A stretch of 64,000 nucleotides of DNA, taken from contig OZ038423.1 in assembly GCA_964036155.1 (NCBI GenBank), positions 4,169,249 to 4,233,248 on the forward strand. The letters are read 5' to 3'. This document shows positions 50,101 through 62,100 of this stretch, piece after piece. Within the stretch, counting starts at the first letter, position 1; each line of letters starts with the position of its first letter. Made by a program: the position numbers and the translations under genes. Under the pieces are notes generated by a model that had not been told where the DNA came from, searched no databases, and was given only the letters and a program-made list of their open reading frames with translations. The DNA comes from Diploscapter coronatus (taxonomy: Eukaryota > Nematoda > Chromadorea > Rhabditida > Rhabditidae).

Positions 50101-53100
50101 CCTAGCGAAATAGATTCTTTAAAAAATGCACCCCGAAATTCTGCGGATGACCCAATTCATCAAAATGGTCCAACAAAAAATAATAATGAAAGTCCCATAT
50201 ATGAAGACAGACCTGCTGTCATTTCGAATTCTCATTTGAATGATCGACATTTTTATGTTCTACCTAAACAACTGCTTCGGGTCTGATATCGCAATATTTC
50301 TCGTTTCTGTGAGTTGAAATATGACAATCTGAATATTTTGAGAAAAAATGAGCATTTTGGATTATTGCAAACAATTTTGTGATCCCATTACCAAGAATTA
50401 TTTTATGGAAGCCTTTTTCGCCATTTATTATCCTAGAATGTATCTAGATATGAAGGCAATTGGTTAGGTAAGTGAAGTGAAAGAAATGTTTTGCATCGTT
50501 GAATGCGGGGATGGCTTTATGACTCTCGTCCGCTCGTTTTGCCTGCAAACGACCCTCACATAATTCAGAAGTGAGGAAATAAAATTCATTCTACCAATGT
50601 TAACATCGGGCATCGAGAAATTGACTTTTGCATGCTGCGGCGCTGTTTCGCAGAGCTAAAGATCGGGGATACGTGAGATACTCCAAAGTAAGATTATGAT
50701 GAAATTTTTGAATGAAAAAATTATCGGGGAAAATTCGATTATGAAATGAGCTGCATATCCATAAACAATTAGGACAATGATTTCCGTTGCACACAAGAAA
50801 ATACACTGGATAACACTGATAAAAGTAGACTTCTATGAAAGTAAATTTGTGTTCCTCAAATTATCTGTCTAAAAATCTCAAAATATGTAGGAAGTGTTCT
50901 GCAATGATTTGATCAACTAAAATATTCTATTAGTTGGGCTGAGATGAGTGAAACTTGAACATCACTTTGGAAGACACCAAAGAAGACCATAATAAATAGT
51001 TGGTAAATTCTGAAACCCATGACCTTCATTACGAGCAATTTTGTGGGCTGATAATTGTTCTAATGAAGTGTTTCTCATGACCAGGAAGTCGAGTTTGCAG
51101 TTGATGTTGGTTGGTTTGAACGAAAAATGCATTAAATATAGCGTTTAGGGATAATTTCTTGTAAATTTTGTTGACATTTAGTTTAAATGACTGCAAAACC
51201 AAAATGTTTCTTGTGAATTTAATCATGAATCGAGGAAAAACGGTAAGCTAATTCCAAAATAAGTTGTCTAAAAATAAATACTCCACTTTTTCGATATGAA
51301 AACAATGAGTAATTCGACCAATTGTAGCAAGAGGGAATAGCGTAGGACTAAAAAATAATTTTGATTGAATATTTTGTGCAGGAGCATTTTGTACCTGCCC
51401 TGGCTAAAGAGTTAAAACGCAGAAAAGGGGAACTTAATGAAATGCGGGCGAAAAGTAAGAGACACCGAGAAAGAAGCAGAAGTACGTAAGCAGGCCGAAC
51501 CTAGATGCCGAGTGGAAAGATGGGGAAATTTATGAAGCAGACTAAAATTGGAAGGCGATAAATGAATGAGTTGGAATGAGATGAAGAAGAGAAAAACAGC
51601 AAGGACACCGAAGTGGATGGGCCTGTAAACGATATTCACGGGATATCAAAACACATAGGAATTCCATCGGGGGCGAAAGAACGAAAATAATGCGCTATGG
51701 GCTAGGTTATGAGTAAATTTGTGTTAAAAATATCTCTAGCTCTATAGGTTTGCCAAATTCATTTTTATATCTGGATATTTTAGAAAAAAAAATAAGCATC
51801 GCAGTATGTAGAAAATTTCAATTATAACATTGTATAGTAACTCATTTTGCTAATTTTGAAAAAAAAATACCTTTTCTGCTTCCAATATTTCCAAATGAAC
51901 GCTTTTGCCATAACTTAGCTCTTAATCGATAAGGAAAGAATATTCGTCGTAAAATGTTTCTTTCCCAGTTTCAGCAGATAAGATAGTGGACGAAGCGCAG
52001 CTATCATTTAGATATGTGAAGAAAGAAAATCACAGGTTCTTGAAAGGGAACAAAATTGAGGTAAACCTCGAAAGATTAGAGCATATTTTCGTATTTTCGG
52101 CTCTAGAAGTCATCAACCATGACCATAGACTTTCGGGAAAAGATGAGATAATTTGCATGTAGACCTACGAAAAATGCTGTATAATTGTCGAACTTTTCTA
52201 TTTTTGGAAATAAAAAAATTCATGAAATCAGAATAACATATCCATAATTGCTATGCACGTTTGTGTGTTTTATAACTTTGCACAGAATGACAAATTTATC
52301 CGAAAGAAGCGTTCATTCAACATAGTAATTACGCATAAATATTCATCTGAATCGCAAATAAAGTCTAAAATATGTCATTTTGCTTTACACATTATGCAAG
52401 CATATTTATGGCGACATCCGATGACAAAATTGTAGCCGGATGAATTCAAAATTTCGCATAAAATATTGGGAAAATGCAACAAATTTGAGAAATCCCACGA
52501 AGTTATTCAAGCAGAATCGATATTTTGATGATAATCTTACACAGAGATTGTATTCTTGAAGGGTTTAGGCTCTATAAGAACTGCAGAAATGTTACGCTGA
52601 TATGATACAGACTCACTCATGAGTGCAATTTCTTCAAGTAAAATGTGACGCGAAAATGTTGCGAATCAAAAATCTTTCAAATGGAGAACAAAATAGAACA
52701 TTTGGTGTTCACATGGGCGAGCAAATGGTCAAGAATGAAGAGTTTAACAGTAAATGCATGAATTTAGGGAGCATTTCTGGATAGTTAGCAATGCATAGAA
52801 ATCGTTAGAAAGTAAAATGGTCGACCGCTTCGCACAAAACAAGCAAAATTCTAAATTCACAGGGTCATTTTATGATTTGCGTCACAGGCCTTGTGAGCCA
52901 TGAGAAGGTTTTCCTAAAAATTTCAAGACCAGACAGTCATAGGTTGAAAATTGGAATAATTAATGGACTATTTTGAATGAACCAAGCAGACAATATCTTG
53001 CGCGCATGATTCATGAAATGCAATGCAAATAAGACTAAATTTCATCACTCAAACTCGTGGTTGATTGGTTCAATTGCGAAAAAGTGCAAGAAAAAGACGT

Positions 53101-56100
53101 TCGAGTAATGATAAACATGTTGAAAATAGACCTTCTTGTAAACGGAAATGAAGACAGCACAGAAATAGCTCTGCTTGAAAAGTTGGTTCTCCTCGTGTGC
53201 GTCACAAATTGACCTAATGAGAATAATGAGCCCCGTGCTCCGCAAAAAGAGCTATACATCGTAAATGTGGGAAAGCGAGGAAGTTCGAAGGGAAAAAGTT
53301 GCAACAAATTTTTAAAATACACCCAAGAATCTCCAATTCCGTAAAAATGATCAGGTAAATATGGAACAGCGACTTGAATATTTTGGAGAAATTCTGCTAC
53401 GTCAGATAGCCAAGACAAGACTAGAGAAATTGAATTTTTTTTATCTTATCTTTCGTGTTGAAAATTTAGTGATATCTAAGTTTTGATTTACGGAAGGTGA
53501 TCTATGCTTCGAAAAATCGTGAGAATTTTATTCGTATCAGACAAATGCAAAATTGAATAATTTCTGATCGAGCGTAGGAAAACTTTGAGCAGCGCGAACA
53601 GTTGCGACGTTTCATCCAAAATTCGATTTTCGCAAAGAAACTCTCGAATAACTTCGCTGCTGGCAAAAGTAGCCGTTGCCTTTCTACTTCTGTGGGACAA
53701 GTTGATTCCTCAGGGGAAGCTCTTTCATCATCTGATTATTCCTCTAACCTTCGTCTTCTCGTCATCTCTCGTATCCACATCATCTTTCTCGGGAGTCTTC
53801 CTATCTTGTTTTTTTATTTATTATATTCTTCTCTCAGTCAAGCGCAATCTCTAATTCATATATCCTTCGTCGGGCTTTATACTTCTCTCATTAGCCAGCC
53901 TGCTTAACCCCGTAGATTTCCATTCGCTCCTACTTCTTCAGCTTATTCGGTGGCCTTCAGCAGCTGCAGCCAGTCTGTCCGTCTGTCCGTCCGTCCGACT
54001 TCTGCCTACGTCTCGCCTTCTCGCTCCATACTTCAAGCCAACATTTCATTATGAATTTTCATACGATAATTAGATGCGAAAACACGACATAGTATGCTAG
54101 AAAATTTGGACAATTATACTATTATGGTTTAAAATGAAATACACTTGAGCAAAGTAGAATGAAAGTAACGTATTAATGTAGCGTCCCCGATATTGTGTTA
54201 TGAAATAGCTATCCACCAGGAAAACTATTTCTTCTCATTTTTTCCGAGTTATTAGTTGGATATGTGGCGAGCATGATCATTTTATATCGCTAACGAACAA
54301 ATAGCAAAATTTAAGGTTCTTGCAAATCAGATGAAATGTGAACTTACTGGAACGCGATTTCCCTTGGATCGGTTTGCTGCACTGACAATTCTCGGATGAA
54401 TTTCTGTGCATTGCTGATCTGCCGCTGTGCCCAGGCATGTGCATTTGCATGAGCGGATCGGACCTTCTCCACCTGCCCTTGCACCATCTTCTGGCCGAGA
54501 GCCAGCTTTTGACTCACAGCTCCTCCTGCCGACATCCTTCAAGCCAGGTGACGAACAAGTTGAGTCAAGGCTTCTTCTTGGCCCTTAGAACACACAGATA
54601 TCACTTTGAAATTGCGATTTGTTACAAAAACGAATCCGCGAGTTGAGTGAAATGATAATTGGATTTTTCGATGAAATAAGATGATAGAGATGAAAACTTC
54701 TATTTCGTACCATTAAACCATGTTTTATTCTTATCTATAAATAATGGTGAAGAATAGATTTTACAACAATGATATCCGAGAATCTCCAGAATTGCAAAAT
54801 GCAAGAATGAAATTTTGAATTTGATTGATGACATTTAGCAATTGAAAAATGAGATGTAAATTCGAAAAGAAAATCAATTTATGCTCCAATTTCCTGGAAT
54901 TTATTTGCAATTTGAAATTGAGGATATGCTTACATGAAAATGCGCCGTATAACACAGAAAAACTCCATAAGCAAACGAAGTGGAAAATGGATTAAAAAGG
55001 ATGAAAACGAGACGCCCGATTTCGAAATATCCACACTGAGCTTATCGCTACTCCTAGATTTTCTGGAAAAGAAAGGAAAACTTGCATAGCCATGTTTGAA
55101 CTGAAAGAAGAAAAAAGGTAATCTCGTGGTCGAAGATGAAAGAATAGAGCACATTGTTATGAATGGAGTTGGGAGTCTAGGGCTTGAGCTGAATTTACAA
55201 ACTCTAACAGCAAAATAAAAGAATGAAGAAAACTAATTTGGATGATCACAAGACACTGACGTTCGTGCATGAATTAGTCGCAATGACGAGAAGAAGGAAT
55301 CGAGTCTAATAGAAAAGTCGTGTAAACCAAATATAAGCTATACAAAAACGAGTATCAATTTTCATCGAAATACCGAAATTGTTTCAGCTCCGAGGCAAAC
55401 GAACGAATGAATGAACATTTTCTCATAATTCCGATATAAAAGAAGTAAGTTATTTTTATTTCTGCAAGAAAAGAGTATATGATCTTCATCATAGTACTAC
55501 AGAATAGATACAAAATTACACATTCTCACGAGTAGGATAATCCGAAAAGAAGGCTCCGCATTCAGCAAAAGGGAGTAAGGAGCCTTACTGCTTGTTTGGA
55601 GCTGTTGTTGGCATGCCAAATCGAGCGAGTCCAAGAGAAACAGAAACCGAGGAAATAGCCTTGGGGGAGAGAGAGAGAGAATGAGATATGAGACGAGAAA
55701 CAAGCTGGCATGAAAAAGTGCTGCTGTGCAGAAGAAACTGAAGAAGAAAAGGAGAGGAAAGGAAGGGAGTGGAAAGGGAAGAGAAACGAAGAAATGGACA
55801 CAAAATGTCGATTGTTAGCACCGATCCAAGGAGCAAAGGGGAGCAGAAAGGAGCAGAATAACAAGAGAATTGAAACAGAAACAGAAGATTTCTGACAGGG
55901 AAGGCAAGGACGGATAAATCGAAGGGATGGCACTGCGGTTTCCAAAACAAAAAATGGCAGAGCAGCTCCCTGGCGACTCGTTCCAATCGGAAAGACAACA
56001 ACCCGAAGTCACCCGCATAAATAATTGGAAGCGCAGTTCATGGAAAAGGATGCTGAAATTATGTGTGGGCGTTGAAACATGGTGGAATACGGAATTTAGT

Positions 56101-59100
56101 AAAGAGTAGATTTTCTCACTTTGTGGTGCGTCGTGGAAACTTTTCAAAATTACGCCGAAGAAAAATTGGAATTTTTGTAAATAATATTAGACGAACAGGA
56201 TTCAAAATTTGTTCTTATTCTGCACAAAACTCATAATATCACAAAAGAACCAAGAATAGATGCTAACTTTAAGGATTTCAAAAAGCAGAGGAATGCGTAT
56301 CCATGCATGGACAAAGAAAAAAGAATCCGAGAAAACAAAGATAAATCTGTTCAGAAAGAAGACAAAAAGTAAATTTTAGCTCCGTCTCCACAGCTCGCTT
56401 ATCGATGTAAACGGCGTGCGGCAAAAGCCAATTTGAGGTTTGAAATGCGAAACGAATGCTGCGAATTCGATGAATGGAAAGCAGCAGAAAAGCTGAATTG
56501 TGGAAAAGGGAAAAGAAACAGAAGAAGAAGAAGATATTCGACCATTCGACGCGACGACAAGACTGAAGGCAGACGAAGATCTGCAGATTTGAAAGAGAAG
56601 GACGCTAATCAGCCAGCAAGAAGAAGAACGCAAACTGAACGCAACAAGCAGTTACAATGAAATAAGGGCAAGGAAGCAAAAAATCTAAAAAAATCAGGAA
56701 AACACAGAATGCCAAAAATTGTAGCGAAAAATGACGATTTTTGATGCGTACATGAGAAAATTGATAATGTAGATTTTTAGATTTGTAAGGGTAAAAGAAT
56801 AGAATCAGAAAGATAAAATTAGACTCATTATACTTGTTCAAGCAGCTAGATGTCGAAGAATTTTAACAAAAATGGCAAAGAAAAGAAACTAGAGTTTAGT
56901 AAGTAGAATAACATAATGAATAGAGTGAGCTCATCAACTAAGTGTTTTCATTCAACTTCTTTTTCATTTTCTCTGCTTTTTCAACAACTTTTAGTTTGGT
57001 GTTAAAATGACAAAAGTAATTCATGTGGTAAGATATTAAAATCGTAAGAAGAATAGTAATATGTTTTGGGTTAACATGGAGAATATATTTATTAGTAAGT
57101 ATAGTTATAGCTAGTAGAAGCTGTAGGGCTAAATATCATGAACCACCTAACACAGGTATAAAGAAGAGAGAGGGAGCTGTTTATACTTTTCCCTAGACTA
57201 ATAATATGATATTATTCCATATGTAAATATATTAAGCCATAGAATGTGTGGCGGATTATTACATTAATTATTGAATATTATTGATTGATAGAAAGTATGA
57301 TAAATTATAGAAACAATACACAACAATTCATTACTTGTCAAATTTTGAATGAAAAGAATTTTTCGTGAAACAGGAACTCAAACTAAACAAGCCCAATTAT
57401 GGCTCCCGAATGGAAGGATGAATGAAATATTCATCGATATCATTTTTGTAAAAACCTCAAAGTCTATCGGAACAAGTTTCCACTTTGCTGTATTGAAGTA
57501 GTTTTTTCAGTGAATTGAGATGAATTTGAGGAGCGTAAAAATGAGACTGCAATTTTTCACATACTACAAATTTGCCATGGAGAAGCTAAAAGCAATGCAT
57601 AAGCAGGGAGATGGTTGTAAATAAACTAGGCCACGAAATATGGACATTTGTTTGGTTATAGACAATTTTTCAGCGAGCAACGAATTCCGAGCTTGGAAAT
57701 TTAGAAGTACTAGAAATGAATTACGAGATTTGCTTGGTGTTACCTCAATGTAACCAATCAAAAATATCACCTGCTGAATTTCGCGTTGATTGAAATGAAA
57801 ATGTAATATAAAAAATTAGAAAATATGAATTATATCGCAAAATAGAACAAATTTGGGCCGAAACCTAAACAGATTGGAAACGTTTTCATTGAGAAAAGAT
57901 CATGGAGTCATGCATTTTGTATCATGAAGAAGGTTTGATTCGGGGAATTAGGAAAAAGTGGTGCAAAATTCCAAATACAAGGCTAGGATATTTCAAATTC
58001 ATGAAACTATTTTTGAAATCAATAAAATGTTGCGAAGAACATTTCGTGAAACTCCTAATCCTATTATTCAAACAGAAACACGGCGTGAGAAAATATCATA
58101 TCATGTCTGGACTCGAATGAATAGAGTTGATTCGTTAGTTAAGTTTGCCTGATAATGATATCCTCACATGACATGAATTAATATTGGAAGATTCTCACAA
58201 GTACCACACACAACGCAATGAGAATGATAATATTTTGTAAAAAGTGTGACTTGAACAAAATTTCATCAATTTCAAATGAGAATTAAACATGCGATGAACG
58301 TTAAAAGTAGAAAATTTGTGAATGAATGTAACTTTTTGCAGAGCTAAATGAATTTTCGATAATGCAATTTGCGAGTTGGGTTTGGCAATTTGGCGGAAGA
58401 AAAGAGGAATAATTCGACTTGAATAGAAAACAGAAATGGAATAAGAAATTAGAAGGGGGAAACAAAAATAGAGAAGATGAAGATAAAAGTACGAAATAAT
58501 CTGAATAAATGAACATGAAAAATTGATGGAGAGTGAAAATAAAATTTGAAAGAGAAAGAAATTCTTCGAACGACATATCTAAAAAGGAAAAAGAATATAA
58601 GGACGAATATATGGGAAAGGATATATGAGGGCTGAGGCTCGATTGAGTTCGATGCGATACATAAATAACTGAAAACGGAAAGGAGAAAACGAAGGAATGG
58701 TGAAAGAGAAAAATGAGAGCAGAAAAGCTGATGCGCTCGGACATATGAACCCATGAAGAACATCCGGTTGCAAAAACTAGTTTGAGTTCACTCTAATTTA
58801 GGGAATCTCAAGAATCGTCGTCATTAGTTGAATCAATTTGCAAAATTTGATCAAAGATGTAACCTAAGAAAAACTAAAGGAAAAGATTTTAAAATTCTAA
58901 ACAAAAAACTATATTATGAAAGCTGATAGATGCGAAAGGATGAAAAATTTTGTAAATGTATCATCTCAAGACAGATCGATTTTTTAGTGAAATTTTGACT
59001 TGATGATATTAAAATTGTAGGTCAAAATTGAAAACGTTGAAGATACATGTTGTTTCGGTTGAACACCATATCCCATCAGTTTAGTACGGAGAGATTCTAT

Positions 59101-62100
59101 CATGCAAAGTAAATTTCTGGAAATTAGCGATGAACAAATTGCATCACCTAAATTCCCATTCCGAGAAACGTTTTCGAAAATTGTTTGAGAAAACAAGGAG
59201 TCGAGTTACATGAATTCGCTTTCTAGTTCTATCACTGAATATATAATATCGTCATTGTCACAAATTTAGACACGCAAATCTTTATATCGGCCTGAGTTTG
59301 TCGTATCCATTAGCCTGATTAAATTTTGAATATGCAAATCCTTTGATGCGATCATGACATAAAATCTGTCTCATAATCTTATCGCCTGATTCAGGCGATT
59401 CCAAAATGTTCAATTAAGAAATTTAATTTTGAGAGCCTGTTTGATAATTGGAAAAATGTAATCTATTCGGAATTAAGCGTGCTTAGATCGTGAAAATTTA
59501 GAGACTAACAGAAAATCTTTCGGTCTTAGATCTATTCTTTATGCATCAGCCGTGTTGCTGTACTTGCTCCATGGGAGTAAAAAAATAAATCATTGCCTCT
59601 TAGATAAATTTTGATTTTTACACGTAATTGGTCGGCTAATTTTACAATGAAATATTATAGAAACTAGTTCATAATCTCGAAATCAATATGACTGAAACTT
59701 GATGAAACCTCATACATATGAAAATAAACTGTTTTAGTAGGAATAGTGTCATGTCCTGTTCATGGCCTTTCATTACTTTGAAGTGATGCTATGACTGACT
59801 ACCTCAATGTTTCTACCATAAATTTCGACATAAAGTTGGCTAAAAGTCATTGGAAAGTTTGTGTTTTGTGTGACTTGTGTGTAGTTCATTTATCATGCAA
59901 ATTCGCATAATGAATTTGCTATTGGCTGTCACAATAAATGCAAAAATGCTTGAGGACTGAATGGAAATGAAGATGAAGAGTCTGAAAGCAACCCACCTCT
60001 TATTTATAAAGTCGTTCAGATCAGCGAGTCGTTGTGCGTTGGAAATGCGACGACGAGTCGATCTGAAAAGAATTGTTTTCATAGTTCATAAAGGTATATT
60101 TTTGGGTCGATACTAAAATTACACTAAAAATTAAAAATAGAGTTTTGCAAGATTTCTGTAAATTTCTGCTGGTATTTTTGACAAGTTGTAATTTCTTTGT
60201 TGGGAAATTCTAAATTTATCCTGTGGCCAGGCTGTTTTTAAGCATTGCTCCGCGTTTTGTTTCAATCAAGCATCTTTTAAAGGGATATAATCTTGTTAAA
60301 TTTTCCAATCGTAACAGTATTGATTCTCATTGGAATTGAACTCCGAGAAAATTTGCTTCATATTATAGAAATACTATTTCGAGTGCAAGTGCAGATTTTA
60401 TTATCTATGAAGGTGGCTCAGAAAGTTCTTCGTTTCATCTGATGAAAGTTCATGGTAGTAAAATTTCATGAAAAAAAAATATATATATATCTATCTACCT
60501 TCGTCTGAAAAGATCCTTCTTGCTGGGATTTCGATAGCTCATTGCTCTGTGGACATCACCAACCGAACTGTGTCTGCTGTCCATCGACTTCAGGCGAGCG
60601 AGCTGAAATTCTCCAAATTAACCTCGAAGAAAAATTAATTGATAAAGGTTAACAAATAAAATTTTCTTAATTTGAAAAAGTAATATGGAAGGTGGTTAAT
60701 TTTTTCCCGACTCTCTGACGTCATAAACTTCATCATGAAATGAAGCAGTTACGATATGAAATTTCCAAAATACAGGATTATGAGAATATCAAAACGGTTT
60801 TGTCCAGCACTCATGGTATCAAAGCATTTGATAAGCCATCTTATGACAGAGATGAGATTTTGTACTTTCTTGATCAAATCACGGCAAATCTGTTAAAATC
60901 TATGATTATCTTCAAAAATCCTTAGAAATGGAGCAAACTTGATATTGAACTGAGGAAATCCTTTGTCTGCAAAATAAATAAAAAAAAAAACTCAAGGATC
61001 TAGTAAAGATTGAAGAAAATTGCAGTTTTGTAAATTCGAAATTAGCAAGCGACAAAGAATATCTCGTCTATTTCCGGCAGGAGAAAAAATCTCTAATAAG
61101 ATAAGATACATTATTTTCATCATTCTCTCCAAATTTGGCCAATTTCCCCCATCAAAACCTCCAAATTGCGGCTCTATCGGGACAAATTTAGCATCGGATC
61201 AAGAGAATCGGGGAAATGAATGACGTAAATTCGCGAAGTCGTTTTATTTCGGGGTGTAAATGGAGAGATAGGCGAGTTGATTTGGAACAGATAGCGACAG
61301 GAATAGGCGTTAGGGCGGCTAAAATAGAGTTACTCTGCAGGGAAGCTCATAAAGGGGTGAGCAGGAGGAGTAAAGGCAAAGGACGAGGAACACGGATCTG
61401 CAAAGTAGAAGAGCAAAAAGATAAAGAAAACATAAACTAGATTTTATCGTCTGCGATGTTTCCTGCTCATGAAACAATAAATGGAAAACAAAATCTAATA
61501 ATGTGCCCAAAAATATTCGGAGAAAGTTGACCTGAATGGAATGAAGGTTTTGGCGCTAAAAGTAGGTAGTCTCATACAGAAGCGAGACATGTTCAAGTCA
61601 TAAATTATGGCAGGCGGAATCCCGAAGCTATTCCCCAATATGTGACAAAACTAATGTTACCTACTTTATCTCGCAAGTCAGCAGATCCGGGCTGCATCTC
61701 TGCACAGCGCAGTGGCTAGTGATTCCCACCTACCCCCTTCTTATTTCGTCCATTTGCTTCCCTAATTCTGCTTCTCTATCATTTTCCTTCTCGTCTTCAT
61801 CCACCCATTCCTCGTATCACTTTCTGCGTCGCTTTGTGTGTCCTCCATCAGTGCGCCTTCTCTATGTTCCCAGCTTTTTCTTGCCCTGCCCTGTGCCCTG
61901 CCCGTCTTCATTCTGAAACGAGCTTTCAATTTGCCATCCTCATTCGCGCCCATTCTTTCCGTCGTTATCTCCCACTCTGTCTCTCCATTTTTCCCCACAT
62001 TTGTCCTGTTGAGGCACTTTCCCTCCCCCCCTCCCACTTGTTGCCTCCCAATCGACTTCCTTAGGTTGGGAATCCTCGAAGTATTTTGCTCAGCGTCTAA

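Larger units (their letters stand above)
47862..54347. other. Long 5' intron region of BAIAP3-like gene
   Basis: About 6.5 kb with no confident coding exon on either strand, apart from the GC-rich block and the small plus-strand frame listed separately. Purine-rich stretches lie at 49560-49760 and 51400-51620. Pyrimidine-rich sequence with a tetranucleotide repeat lies at 53700-54020. Confidence 0.5.

Noticed and set aside
55602..56001. Minus-strand open frames of 110-138 codons at 55.6-56.1 kb
   Set aside because: Three frames are open together over a purine-rich tract; hydrophobic Ser/Leu/Phe-rich sequence without motifs.
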